Positions 46,402 through 56,639 are shown, counted from the first letter of the stretch. The stretch: DNA of 64,000 nt from JAMXLO01 sp963850535 (GCA_963850535.1 CAWKMC010000024.1:136885-200884); one strand, 5' to 3'. Numbers and translations are program-made. Notes: generated by a model not told the origin, from the sequence alone.

Positions 46402-47721
46402 CTATGCGCCCTCCGGTTCCAGCCGGAGCGGGCGCGGTCCGTCGGTCGAGCCGTTTGGTTGCAACGGTGTCAACGCTGGAGCGGCGACGCGCGGCCAGCC
46501 GACCAGGACGAGGCAGAAGAACTGCACGTAAAAGGAGTTCAGGTAGCCGCCGAGCAGTAGAAACTGGACCAGGCACGCGAACGAAAGCAGCCGGTCGGGC
46601 GACTGCGCGAACAGCACGTAGAGATACAGCGGCATGAAGCTGACGGCGCCAATCATGCCATACTCGAGCAAGAGCTTGAGCCATGACGGATTGAGCACCT
46701 CGTAATCGAGCAACCAACTCATAGTGTCGCTGGTGCCTGGCCCGTAGCCGAACAGCAGCGCTGTTGGATGGCCGAGTAGCAGGTCGTTGATTGCGTGGTA
46801 AGGCCCGAAGAAGCGCATCGAACCACTGCTCTGCGGAGCGCTGAACTCGTCGAGTCGCCCGAAAAACACGGAAAAGGGAGGAACGTCTTGCAGCCAAGGC
46901 GACAGGACAATGGCGAAAGCGATGGGAAGCAGCAGTCCGTATTGCCGACGCCGAAGTATGAGCGGCACGCTCACCGCGAGCAGCAGTACCGCGCCCGTGC
47001 CCGAGAATGTTGTCAGGTAGGCGGACCCCAAAAGGGCCAGCCGCGCGAGCCGCCGGAAATACAAAAGTTCGATCAAGATCGAGAACGCCAGGAACTGGGA
47101 GAAGAGCGATGGTTCCAGGAAGACGAAGCCGGTGCTCTTCAGATACGGCAGGTCGCTGATCGGGATGCGCAGATTGTATTTCGAGATAAACGCTTGCTCG
47201 GGCAGGATGCCATCCAGCGGGAATGCCCAGTCGGGCCCGCCAACGACCTGGACGGCGAGTTGCAGCAGACCGGCGATCGCTAGCAAGGCCATGATCTGCT
47301 GGAGCATGTTCAGGCCGCGCCGGTACTCGTCCACGCTCACCGTGAACATGGCGATGAAGGGAAGATAGAGCACCGCCAGCATGGCGAAGGAGCTCACGGA
47401 GTAAGGGTTAGACTTTATGAGCATTGTCAGGAGCAGCCCCGACATCGCAAGCGCGTAAAGGACCAGCCGCTTTGGATCGATGCACAGGACAGCCAGGCCC
47501 AATCCCAGCACGGTCATCGCGAATCCGAGTGCGAACCCGACACCGACGATCTCGCCGGTCCCTGGCACGGCGAAGCGCTGAAGGAATGTGACGCCCACCA
47601 GGACGACTGCCAGGAGCCGGATACGCGCGCGCAATTCGATGCTTCGTCCGGACAGCCAGAAGGGAGGCGCGACCGCGGCGGAGGCGGTCGAAACAGATCG
47701 GGCAAATACCTGTCCGGTCAT
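46402..47721 (-). CDS. Wzy-like polysaccharide polymerase
   Basis: A 439-residue protein with 10 or more predicted membrane helices and a large loop around SGSMRFFGPYHAINDLLLGHPTALLFGYGPGT, reminiscent of the O-antigen ligase/polymerase superfamily (the G-x-G-P-G loop). It would link lipid-carried repeat units in the periplasm. The frame is open further upstream, into sequence that reads as the C-terminus of the Wzc-like protein. MTGQVFARS was chosen because it follows TGAC, as at the sugar-transferase/UXS junction. Confidence 0.75.
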   Translation of the reverse strand: MTGQVFARSVSTASAAVAPPFWLSGRSIELRARIRLLAVVLVGVTFLQRFAVPGTGEIVGVGFALGFAMTVLGLGLAVLCIDPKRLVLYALAMSGLLLTMLIKSNPYSVSSFAMLAVLYLPFIAMFTVSVDEYRRGLNMLQQIMALLAIAGLLQLAVQVVGGPDWAFPLDGILPEQAFISKYNLRIPISDLPYLKSTGFVFLEPSLFSQFLAFSILIELLYFRRLARLALLGSAYLTTFSGTGAVLLLAVSVPLILRRRQYGLLLPIAFAIVLSPWLQDVPPFSVFFGRLDEFSAPQSSGSMRFFGPYHAINDLLLGHPTALLFGYGPGTSDTMSWLLDYEVLNPSWLKLLLEYGMIGAVSFMPLYLYVLFAQSPDRLLSFACLVQFLLLGGYLNSFYVQFFCLVLVGWPRVAAPALTPLQPNGSTDGPRPLRLEPEGA

Positions 47722-47722
47722 G

Positions 47723-49948
47723 TCAGGCTTTCGGCCTGCGCGTAACCGATAATACCCGTAACTCGAGTCGGCGCGGCCGACGATACGGGACAGCACTACC
47801 CCAATCAGTGGACAGGCGAAGCCTGCCAGCCGGTGAGCAACCTCGCGGGCGCGGCGATGGCTGATCGTGCGCCAGGGCAGCATCAAGACCACGCCGTCCG
47901 CCAGCTTGGCTTACAAGTAGGGGATCGATGACGGCCAGCATCGGGGGCGTGTCTATCACGATGAGGTCATAGTGCTGGCGCGCCGCCTCGATAACATCTC
48001 CAATCCGCATCGTGTTGTGGGGCAGTTGTCCCGAGCGGTCAGACATGGGTTTCCCCATGACAAAATGCGCGCCGCTTTCCCGATCCTCGACGACCAGGTC
48101 CGCCAGCGCAGGCTCTTGTGAAAGCGAATCATTCAAGTAACGCCTCGGCGTCACATTGATCTTGTGCGCCAGCGACGGGCGGTAAAAATCACATTCTAAC
48201 GCGAGGCAGCGCAGGCCGTCGCGGGCGCCAAGGCGCACCATCGCCGCCACAAGGCTCGATTTGCCGTCCTGCCTGAACGGCGAGGTCACCATGACCACCT
48301 TCACCGGGTTCGTAGTCCGGCTGAGCGTGACCTGGTAAAGGATGCCACGGATTGTCGCCGCCAACGCGCTTTGGGGCTCGTCAAGCACCGCGTCGGTCAG
48401 ACTGGTGCGCTTGGCCCAGCCGCCAACTTGCGGGATCCCGCCTAGAGCTGCCACCCCGCAGATCTGTTGCGCCTCCGCGAGCGTCTCCACACGGTCGTGG
48501 AGCCAGCGCCGGCAGACCATCGCAGCAATACTCGCCAATAATCCCATCAGGCCACCGATCATCGCTCGCACCATGGATGAGGGATACGATGGCTGGATCG
48601 GTGGCTCCGCGTGAGAAATTATCCGCGCATCGGCCTTGACCAGCTCCGCATTGGCGACCGTCTGCTCGTAACGGTTGCGATACTGGTCATAAAGGGCCTG
48701 CTTGCTTTGCGCCGTCACGCTGAGCTGGTGCAATTCCGCCCGGTGCTGGGCACTGGTCGAGGCGGCTTCCTTCGCCTGCGAAAGTTGTTCCTCCAGCATT
48801 CCCCCCGCGATTTGAGCGCGTGGGCGCGCTGCAGCAGGCCGCCCCGAATAGCCGTGACTTCGCGGCGAATCTCAAGTTGGACTTTGTTGAAGCCGTTCTG
48901 AACCTGCTGGAATTCGGGGTATTTGTGGGAAGCATACCCAAGCTTAATTCCGCGAGATTGCGCTGCAATTTCGCTTCGTCTTCCCACAGCGCCTTGAGGC
49001 GGGGCGTCACGAGCTTGTCATTGATGACGCTTATCTGGTTGCGCGCCAGGCCAGAATTGAGCTGTGCCAGGTCGTTTTCAACACTGGCCTGCTCTCAGCC
49101 GCCTCGCGACGCTGCAGCGCGATGGCCTCCGTTTGCTGGGCATTGACGTCCCAGTTGGGTTTCCAGTGCTGTGGGCTGACCCTCCAGCGAGCGAATCCGG
49201 GCCCAGGTCTCCGCGAGATCGCTTTGGAGATACTCTAGCCGCTCCTTGAGCTGGGCACGCGCCTGGTCGACCACTCCGCGCTTCGCACGCACGTCTTGAT
49301 CAAGGTAATATTGCATGAGAGCATTGACGAAATTGGCAGACAAGAGCGGATCATAGCTCGTGTAACGGACATTGATCGCGTAACTTTTTTCCTCGCTCAT
49401 AACCTTAAGGGTGCTGGCGATCTGCTTGACGATTCCGGTCTGGATGCGAGGCCCGAACTCGGGCGCCTGACGTAGCTCCTCGCGCCAGGAATCCGGAATC
49501 CAAGTGATCCCGCTCACCCAGCGCAGGACCGGGCCGTCCCGGAGTGTAGGGTTGAAATGCGGATCATGCTGCAGATCAAGCTTGGTGGCGACTGCTGATA
49601 TTAGCTCCCGCGAGGCCAGGACCTGCGCCTCGCTGCGGCCGCCCCATGGCTCAAATGTGCGCGCCGAGCGGAGGCTCTCGAACTCAGGAATATTGATTTC
49701 ACGCGTATCAATGACGAGCTGCCCTTCGGCTGGATACCGCTTGGGCAGGATCAAGCTCGCGGCGACCCCCAAGCTGGCGCCGACGAACACGGCAAGCACA
49801 AGCCACAGGACGTTCTGCCTCAAAAGAGCCACAAAATCACGCAGATCGATCCCGGGCGAGGCAGCCCGGAAACATCGGGGCCAACAGTTGGATAATACCG
49901 CTGGTGATCGATCGATAGCGCGTGCTCGTGACGCAGAGGTGTCAATTG
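47723..49948 (-). pseudogene. Wzc/GumC-like co-polymerase and tyrosine autokinase, frameshifted
   Basis: The N-terminal Wzz domain reads IDLRDFVALLRQNVLWLVLAVFVGASLGVAASLILPKRYPAEGQLVID (first membrane helix), then long coiled coils (RAQLKERLEYLQSDLAETWARIRSLEGQ; LEEQLSQAKEAASTSAQHRAEL). The second helix and cytoplasmic kinase follow: VMVTSPFRQDGKSSLVAAMVRLG (Walker A-like), LALECDFYRPSL (A'), YDLIVIDTPPMLAVIDPLLVSQ (B). Frames shift near 49860, between 49120 and 48800, and near 47905, before LMLPWRTISHRRAREVAHRLAGFACPLIGVVLSR. It would control EPS chain length if intact. The start is uncertain. Confidence 0.85.
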
Positions 49949-49974
49949 AGGTTGTCCTGATTATGAACGAGTAG

Positions 49975-51002
49975 GCCGCACGGTCCTGCAGCCAGGCGGG
50001 CAGACATGCCCCCAGATGCCACGACCAGGCATCGCCGATGATCTGGTTAATGTCGGCCGAGTGCGGCAGGGAAATCCGTAGCACATCCAGTGCCCGTTGT
50101 GGATGGGCCACAAGTTCGGGAGGATCACCCGGCCGGCGGGCGCCAAAGCTGTGTGGGACCTTGCGGTCAGTAACCGATCGTGCAGCGGATATCACTTCTC
50201 GCACGGAGTGACCAATACCAGTGCCGAGATTGCAGGTCGATTGAGGCATGTCCGGCGAGTAAATGCTGCAGGGCCGCCACATGCGCATTTGCCAGATCGG
50301 CCACATGGATGAAGTCACGGATGGCGGTCCCGTCAGGCGTCGGGTAATCGGTACCCATTATTTGCAGCGGCGGACACCGACCCAAAATTGCGTCGAGCAT
50401 CAATGGGATAAGATGCGTCTCAAGCTCCGACACTCACCAATGTCGCCATCTGGATCCGCACCAGCAGCATTGAAGTAGCGTAAAGTAGCATAGCGGATGC
50501 CGTAGGCCATCTCGTAATCGGCCAATATCCGCTCGACCATGAGCTTGCTAGCCCCATAAGGATTGATAGGACGTTGCGGTGCATCCTCGCGGATCGGCAC
50601 CTCATCGGGCATACCATACGTCGCGCACGTGCTCGAAAAGATGAAACTTCCGACTTCATGCAAGCGTGCGGTATCAAGCAGGTTGAGTGCGCCCGCCACA
50701 TTGTTCCGATAATAAAGTGACGGCACACGCATCAACTCGCCAACCAACGCGGCGGCGGCGAAGTGCATTATGGCAATCGGGCGATATTTTTTGAACACCT
50801 CGTTCAGCCGGTGGATGTCAAGAATGTCCCCAACCTCAAGCAGCCCCCAGCGCACGGCCCATCGATGGCCAGATCCGAGATTGTCGTAGGTTACGGGCGT
50901 ATACCCTGCCCGAGCAAGGGCCTTGCAGGCGTGACTGCCCACATAACCGGCACCCCCGGTAACCAGCACGGTATTTCCATTCGTGGAAAATCGCCTTTCC
51001 AT
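49975..51002 (-). pseudogene. galE: UDP-glucose 4-epimerase, frameshifted
   Basis: It starts MERRFSTNGNTVLVTGGAGYVGSHACKAL (NAD-binding G-x-x-G-x-x-G). Then FIFSSTCATYGMPDEVPIRED with Ser/Thr and INPYGASKLMVERIL (catalytic Y-x-x-x-K) follow. After YFNAAGADPDGDIGEC the frame shifts near 50430, continuing HLIPLMLDAILGRCPPLQIMGTDYPTPDGTAIRDFIHVADLANAH, and again near 50240 before LGTGIGHSVREVI. It interconverts UDP-glucose and UDP-galactose for EPS. It begins one or two bases after the stop of a sugar-transferase relic. Confidence 0.9.
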
Positions 51003-51190
51003 CTTCAAACAACTCCCATGCGACGGATGACTACGGGAAGGGTCCGGAACGGAATGACGATGTCGATCCAGAACGAGGCGTGTTGGCGCATCAGGCGTTG
51101 AGCTCGATACGGCGCTTGTAGTAGAGATCCATTGTGGCCGCTCAATTGCCAAGGTCCAGTGATCCCGGTACGCACTGGCAATAAAGGTCG
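51003..51190 (-). pseudogene. Polyprenyl-phosphate sugar transferase, C-terminal relic
   Basis: PVRTGITGPWQLSGHNGSL, then (shifted) YYKRRIELN and HASFWIDIVIPFRTLPVVIRRMGVV correspond to the last 60 residues of the WbaP/GumD family, which ends GITGPWQVSGRNNLDYSKRIELN...IPVVLRQVGAV in the copy at 52474. The rest of this gene is deleted. Confidence 0.8.
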
Positions 51191-51224
51191 ACCCCACACT
51201 GCCTGCAGGAAGTTTATGCGCCCG

Positions 51225-51510
51225 TTATGTCGTTGCGTTAATACTGTGACCTTGCCAGCATCGACTCGCCGATCAACGCATAGGCAGCGAGATGCATGAT
51301 AGCCAATAGCCTGTACTCTTTGCAAAACTCGGTGAGGCGCGCCATCTCCGCTATGTCGCCAAACCCTAGCGCCTCCCACTTCACCGCCCAGCGGTTTCCC
51401 TGTCACAAGGCTGTCAAAGGTCACAGGCTCATAACCGGCCGCCGCGAGCGCTTGCAGGATGGCTCCCTAAGTATCCGGCGTCGCCTGTGAAGGACGATGC
51501 TTCCCATCAC
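51225..51510 (-). pseudogene. Second galE, 5' fragment
   Basis: In mixed frames: VTGDAGYLGSH, LQALAAAGYEPVTFDSLVTG, RWAVKWEALGFGDIAEMARLTEFCKEYRLLAIMHLAAYALIGESM. This matches the first 80 residues of the galE copy at 51002 and stops where the sugar-transferase relic begins. It overlaps the end of the UXS gene by a few bases. Confidence 0.75.
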
Positions 51511-52472
51511 GCTGCATTTGCCCGCATGAGCCGTTCGAAGTAAGGAATCGTTTGCAGCAATCCCTCCTTGAGAGCTACGGTTGGCTGCCAGCCGAGGATC
51601 GAATTTGCGAGGGTGATATCCGGACGACGCTGCACTGGGTCATTCACCGGCAGAGCCATATGTATGATTTGAGAGGAGCTTCCGGTCAAATCGATTACTC
51701 GGTTAGCTAGCTCGGCAATAGTGAACTCTGAGGGGTTTCCAAGGTTTATTGGTCCAGTTACCTCATCTTCGCTGTTCATTAAGCGGATCATCCCTTCAAT
51801 CAGGTCGTCGACGTAGCAGAACGACCGTGTCTGAAGTCCCGTGCCATACACCGTGATGTCCCGCCCGCCAAGCGCCTGCACGACGAAGTTGGAGACTACA
51901 CGACCATCGTTAGGGTGCATCCGTGGACCATATGTATTGAAGATACGCGCGACCTTAATCCGAAGATTGTGCTGGCGGTGGTAGTCAAAGAACAATGTCT
52001 CAGCGCACCGCTTCCCCTCGTCGTAGCAGGCGCGAGGGCCTATTGCGTTTACGTGGCCCCAGTAATCCTCCCGCTGAGGATGCAACAGAGGATCACCGTA
52101 CACCTCACTGGTGCTAGCCTGAAGGATCCTCGCTTTCAATCGCTTAGCGAGGCCGAGCATGTTTATCGCGCCCATCACGCTTGTCTTTGTGGTTTGCACT
52201 GGATCGTGCTGATAGTGGACCGGCGACGCCGGGCACGCTAGATTATATATCTCGTCTACTTCGACGTAGAGCGGGAATGTGATGTCATGCCGAAGGAAAT
52301 CAAATCGCGGGTCATTGAACAGGTGAGCTATATTGGCCCGGCTACCCGTGAAGAAATTGTCTACGCACAGCACCTCGTGGGAATCAGCGAGGAGGCGCTC
52401 GCACAGGAAGCTTCCCAAGAAACCGGCACCTCCTGCGACAAGGCACCTCTTGGTGGAGAATCGTTTAGCCAT
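51507..52472 (-). CDS. UDP-glucuronate decarboxylase (UDP-xylose synthase)
   Basis: A 321-residue extended SDR protein: LVAGGAGFLGSFLCERLL (NAD site), VDNFFTGSRANIAHL, EIYNLACPASPVHYQ, TSEVYGDPLLHPQREDYWG and CYDEGKRCAETLFFDY (catalytic Y-x-x-x-K), then ARIFNTYGPRMHPNDGRVVSNFVVQAL. These are diagnostic of the UXS branch, converting UDP-glucuronate to UDP-xylose. Its ATG comes one base after the sugar-transferase stop (TGACATG), so the two were co-translated. It is intact among broken neighbours. Confidence 0.95.
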   Translation of the reverse strand: MAKRFSTKRCLVAGGAGFLGSFLCERLLADSHEVLCVDNFFTGSRANIAHLFNDPRFDFLRHDITFPLYVEVDEIYNLACPASPVHYQHDPVQTTKTSVMGAINMLGLAKRLKARILQASTSEVYGDPLLHPQREDYWGHVNAIGPRACYDEGKRCAETLFFDYHRQHNLRIKVARIFNTYGPRMHPNDGRVVSNFVVQALGGRDITVYGTGLQTRSFCYVDDLIEGMIRLMNSEDEVTGPINLGNPSEFTIAELANRVIDLTGSSSQIIHMALPVNDPVQRRPDITLANSILGWQPTVALKEGLLQTIPYFERLMRANAA

Positions 52473-52473
52473 G

Positions 52474-53881
52474 TCATACAGCTCCTACCTGACGCAACAC
52501 GACAGGAATGGTTCGAAACAAAATCAATAGATCGACCCAGAGAGAAGCATTCCGCGCGTACCAGGAATTAAGTTCAATGCGCTTAGAATAATCTAGATTA
52601 TTGCGACCACTGACCTGCCATGGCCCGGTGATACCTGGGACACATTTGCAGTAGAGTTCAAAAGCCTCACCGTACGCATCGCGCTCTATCGGCAGGAGCG
52701 GACGTGGCCCGACGAGAACTCATTTCCCCACGGATAACGTTGATGATTTGGGGGAGCTCGTCCAAGCTGAACCGACGGAGGAAGCGCCCGGTCCGGGTAA
52801 TGCGTGGGTCGTCACGAAGTTTGAATGTTGTCTCCCACTCTTTTCGGGCGTCCGGGTTGCGCGCAAGCAGGTCCTCCAAAGCCTGGTCAGCCTTGTTGAT
52901 CATCGTCCTGAATTTCAGAGCCATGAAAATCTTTCCGCCCAACCCGACCCGAGGAGAAGCGTAAAACGCAGGACCCCCGTCACGTTTTACAAGAAAGATG
53001 ATCGCCAAGAACGCCGGCGCTATTAGGGCAAGGCCTACAGTGCAGATTGCGAGATCGAGAGCGCGTTTAACCCGACTTCGCACGCGCGGTTGCCGGACAA
53101 GCACCTCACGCAGAATAGCAAATTCAGTCCCGAGAAACTCATCTATGACATATCGATTACCTGCGCAGCAAGGAATGTAGCCGATGCTGAGTGTCAGCCC
53201 GAGATCGTGAACAAGGGTCCACAGTTTTGACAGCTCGTCCACATTTGCACTTGCTGCGACAACAACATGTGCAATCGCGCCATCATCGGCAAGCTTGGCC
53301 AACCTAGGCGCGGCGACTGAGTATCGAATTTCGCCACAAGTCAGCTGTTCCACGACCTGAAATCCACGATACCAATCCCTGTCGATAGCTGACCGCAAGG
53401 CGGAACAATGTGCCTCAGTGCCTATAATCAAGACAGGCCGGCGCAGCCCCCAAAAATGCAACAATTTTCTGAGAAGGAGTCGTTCACCGGCGAGAGTGAA
53501 TACACATGGCAGCCAGATGACTCCGCCAATCCCCGCAATAGAGATATGGACAAGACTAACCAAGGCAAGACAGTGCCCTGCTCGGCTGATATCTTCGCGA
53601 CCGCCACGTTTTTCAGTGTAGTGCCCCTGAACACCAAAGCAACTACACACAATAGACGCCACTGCCAAGATCTTCAGTGGCTCCTCGGCTGTGAAGTTAG
53701 CCACATCACCAGCAATTCTATCGAATGCTAGGGCTGTCACAACTATGGTTATAAAGTCCGCTAGAAAATAGGCCGATATTGGAAACCATCTGACGTAGAA
53801 GTCAGACCTTGCTGACGCAAATCGACCCAGGCCGGGCGGCGTTCCGATCCGATTATAAGATGCAAAGCGGGAACTACTCAT
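52474..53881 (-). pseudogene. Undecaprenyl-phosphate sugar phosphotransferase (GumD/WbaP-like), one frameshift
   Basis: About 469 residues if one base is restored near 52712. N-terminal membrane helices, a CoA-binding-like middle (RRPVLIIGTEAHCSALRSAI), then the bacterial sugar transferase domain RVKRALDLAICTVGLALIAPAFLAIIFLVKRDGGPAFYASPRVGLGGKIFMALKFRTM and RFLRRFSLDELPQIINVIRGEMS. VGPRPLLPIERDAYGEAF through GITGPWQVSGRNNLDYSKRIELNSWYARNASLWVDLL follow in the next frame. It starts EPS assembly by loading the first sugar phosphate on the lipid carrier. A single indel could be a sequencing error. Confidence 0.85.
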
Positions 53882-54032
53882 TACTTTGACACCGGCCCCG
53901 CGGGATCTAGATTGCGTGCATGCCACATTAGCCTTTCAGCGATTTGTGTCAGCAGCTATCCTTGTTTCGCTTCGCGAACCAATGAGGTGGGGTGCACCTT
54001 CAACAAGTTTGACGAAAGTTGAAGACATCTGA

Positions 54033-54270
54033 TGCTAACCCCGAGCCTGCTCCCAATCCTGCACGTATAGCTAGGCCCGATTTATTCGAGCCGTGTCAAG
54101 CGCAAAACTCGTGCAGCTAACGCATCGCGATAGCCAAATCGTTCTCGCAGACTCGATTTCCGGAGACTTCACTTCGGGTAGCAACGAACACTCTTGGAAA
54201 TTTGGTACTGAAAGTTGTCAATGCCTTCAGTTCATCTGATCGGATCAGCCGTTGACACCTGTCAAAGGAC
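54033..54270 (+). repeat. Conserved upstream block, copy X
   Basis: About 240 bases lying about 150 bases upstream of the sugar-transferase gene. It shares with copies Y and Z the landmarks CGAGCCGTGTCAAGC (54087-54101), GTGCAGCTAACG, CCGGAGACTTCA and a distal palindrome TTGACACCTGTCAA (54252-54265). Read toward the gene, the first landmark contains GCTTGACACGGCTCG, a TTGACA -35-like box. No good -10 box at 17 bases is visible. Confidence 0.75.
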
Positions 54271-54863
54271 GACCGCGAGCTTACGTCCTACTGCGATTGG
54301 CTCTCCCGAGCCCACCGCACACTCGCAATGTTAAAGGCGCCGAAAGCGGAACTCACCTGGTGCTCCATGTAGTCACCGGTGGTGCGCCAGCCTCAATCCA
54401 GGTCCGGGCATAAGCGTTGGACCGAGCAAGACGCGCGCAGAGCGTTCTCGCCGCCAACTTCCCAATTGTCGCGCCGGGTCGGTTTGTGAGGTTCGCATCA
54501 AGCCCTCTGGACACACCGACAAACTGGATCCAGAGCCGAATGCATCCGAGCAAGAGTTGCGAAGTTGCCGTGGGCTCGGGAGGACCAAAGTCGCAGTAGC
54601 ACGCAAGCTCTCACTCGTCCTGCACCGGATGTGGATGCGCATCCCCAAGGCAAAGTGGCGAGTAATTCCGATCCATTTCGGTTGTAACAGAGAGGGTGAT
54701 TGCCGGTGGTGCTGCTGGTGCTCTGGTCAACAGGGATTCGGAGAACGCGACGGTTGTGAATTTTGCTGCCCGGCGGCCCACCGGCACCGGCCATGTCACC
54801 AAACTATATTTGCACCGGAGTAGCTAGGCCGCGTTTGGGGCAACATGGGCAGATACTGATTCT
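54271..54863. other. Intergenic with an IS110 C-terminal scrap
   Basis: About 590 bases without an intact gene. At about 54570-54640 (+) the translation GRTKVAVARKLSLVLHRMW resembles the C-terminus of IS110 transposases (compare AKVALARKLAVILHRM at 60.8 kb). The rest shows no recognisable family. Confidence 0.5.
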
Positions 54864-55934
54864 TCAGAGCCGCCTTTCATTCGGCGTCACACCTGTCAAT
54901 TTGGTGGCGACGAATATGAGGGTGTCCCGGCCATCGATCTTCCTATGCTGCTCTATTGCTTCGATGATCAGGTCGATGTCACCCTTGTCCACGCCCCCGC
55001 GAAGGTTTGGCGGAAGACGTAATCCCGCGAGGTCCACAGTGGTGTGGCGCGGCGGTTTGCGACCTCGTGTGAGGAGGTGCCACTTGTAGCAAACGACCTT
55101 TGGGCAGCGCTCCATGTCGCGCGTGATGCGAAGGTTCAACTGCCTTGCTGGCCGGCGAGTTGTTTGTTTCGGATGTGGGTCTCCTATATGGGACTCATCG
55201 GCAACAGATTGGGACATGACGGGCTGCAGATCGGGCGCAGTGGCGCCGTCGTCCTGTGACAGACGGGGTTCAGTTGCAGCCAATATCGCTGACGGGGATG
55301 GCTGCGCGCCATCGGAGCGTGGTTCCGCTGGCGTTGATGGCTTAGCAGAGATGGTCGCCGGCGGCACGCTCGCGGTCTGTGTCGGCGCCGTTATAGCTGA
55401 GAGGGATGGCCGCGCACCGCCCAAGAGTGGTTCCGGTGGAGTTGACCGGCCAGCAGAGGTGGTTGCCGACGTCACGCTCGGGGTTTGTGAGGCGACCGGA
55501 TGTGCGTCAAACTCCGGCCGTTGCGGTGCCGCAGAGTGCAATAGCTCTCGTGCCATCCCGGCGAACAATCGTAGTTCAAACGCAACCAATTCCCGTCCCG
55601 GCGAACCTTCGTTTTCTGCTCGGCTCTGGGAGACGCCGATAAATTCCTGCAAGGCTCGTGCGGCGTTTGGTGTCAGCTTCTCCTGCGCTCGCTTGCTGAT
55701 CTCTTCCCAAGTGACGAAGGCATTGTCTTGGAGAGGTGAAACGGTGTGGCCGTCGATAATTTTTTGCATTAGCTTCTGCAGCAAAGCCTCGGTTTCCTTG
55801 TCAGGTGCAACGTCCTGAGTAGCCGTGAGGGTGTCGGCCGGAGCGGGAGTCGCTACTCCTTCAGAAAAAATGAAGAGAGATGCTGCTCCTAGCATAGGAA
55901 GGAACACTCTCTGGAACCCGGGAGATAGTTGCAT
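54864..55934 (-). CDS. Exported repeat-containing hypothetical protein
   Basis: About 356 residues. A signal-peptide-like start, MQLSPGFQRVFLPMLGAASLFIFSEGVATPAPA, is followed by a helical region (EALLQKLMQKIIDGHTV). Then come two imperfect tandem repeats of about 37 residues rich in Ser/Thr/Pro/Ala (TPSVTSATTSAGRSTPPEPLLGGARPSLSAI; TASVPPATISAKPSTPAEPRSDGAQPSPSAI) and a basic C-terminal domain with DMERCPKVVCYKWHLLTRGRKPPRH. No family is recognised. It follows upstream block Y, like the sugar-transferase gene follows block X, so it may belong to the EPS regulon (inference). Confidence 0.6.
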   Translation of the reverse strand: MQLSPGFQRVFLPMLGAASLFIFSEGVATPAPADTLTATQDVAPDKETEALLQKLMQKIIDGHTVSPLQDNAFVTWEEISKRAQEKLTPNAARALQEFIGVSQSRAENEGSPGRELVAFELRLFAGMARELLHSAAPQRPEFDAHPVASQTPSVTSATTSAGRSTPPEPLLGGARPSLSAITAPTQTASVPPATISAKPSTPAEPRSDGAQPSPSAILAATEPRLSQDDGATAPDLQPVMSQSVADESHIGDPHPKQTTRRPARQLNLRITRDMERCPKVVCYKWHLLTRGRKPPRHTTVDLAGLRLPPNLRGGVDKGDIDLIIEAIEQHRKIDGRDTLIFVATKLTGVTPNERRL

Positions 55935-56271
55935 CTCTGAGTCTCCGCGACAATGCAACGGCTAAGGAAATTAACACCAGAATAGTTCCTTGCAAGAGAG
56001 TAAGTTTCGGCAGTGTTTCAAGCTTCCAGCAACCCGCCCTCGGTGTGTGTGTGCTGTGCATGGTTCTTAGCCAGCACAGCGCTCCAACCAGGTTGCAAAG
56101 AAAACCTGACAAGTTAAATCGTAAGGTGTCCCGGCGGATGGGAACAAGAGAGAGAGGTTGAACCGCTTGCCCGTACCGCGCGCGGCGAAATGTAATTGCC
56201 TGATCACTGGCAACTCAGCCGGCCAAGACTGATCGGTGCAACATCAGCAAGCCCGATGAAGTCGAGGACAT

Positions 56272-56515
56272 CTATGCTAAGTCCGAGCCTACTCCAAATT
56301 CGCGCACGCATAGCTGGCCCGATAAATGCGAGCCGTGTCAAGCAAAGTTGTGCAGCTAACGCGTCGCGGGAGACAATTCCTTCTCGCTGACTCGACTTCC
56401 GGAGACTTCACCCTGGGAAGAACGGATACTCTGGGAACGTGGGCATTTGAAACCGCGAAATTGCCAATGCCCTGAGTTCATCTGACCGCGTCAGCCGTTG
56501 ACACGTGTCAGGGGC
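56272..56515 (+). repeat. Conserved upstream block, copy Y
   Basis: About 240 bases, about 340 bases upstream of the exported repeat protein. Landmarks: CGAGCCGTGTCAAGC (56329-56343), GTGCAGCTAACGCGTCGCG, CCGGAGACTTCACC and the distal near-palindrome TTGACACGTGTCAG (56498-56511). Same orientation relative to its downstream gene as copies X and Z. Confidence 0.75.
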
Positions 56516-56570
56516 TCCAGGATGTCAAGCTGCCCATGCTGGGGCCCGGGTTTATGCTTATATGGTGAGC

Positions 56571-56639
56571 GGTCGAGTAGCTCTGCCATTCGGCTTCGGC
56601 CTCACAGATCCGGACGTGCGGCTTTCGCGCATCCGGCTC
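56571..56639 (-). ncRNA. Group II intron 3' relic (domains V and VI)
   Basis: On the minus strand, GAGCCGGATGCGC, GAAA, GCCGCACGTCCGGATC is a canonical group II domain V (56601-56639). It is followed by GCCGAAGCCGAATGGC and the 3' end GCTACTCGACC (56571). The upstream stem (ACTCAT...ATGAGT) may be a domain IV stub. No reverse transcriptase or 5' domains are present. It is of a different subtype from the intron at 19.7 kb. Confidence 0.75.

Noticed and set aside
54557..54823. Plus-strand frame as a complete gene
   Set aside because: Only about 20 residues resemble an IS110 C-terminus; the rest is unrelated, so it is a scrap rather than a gene.
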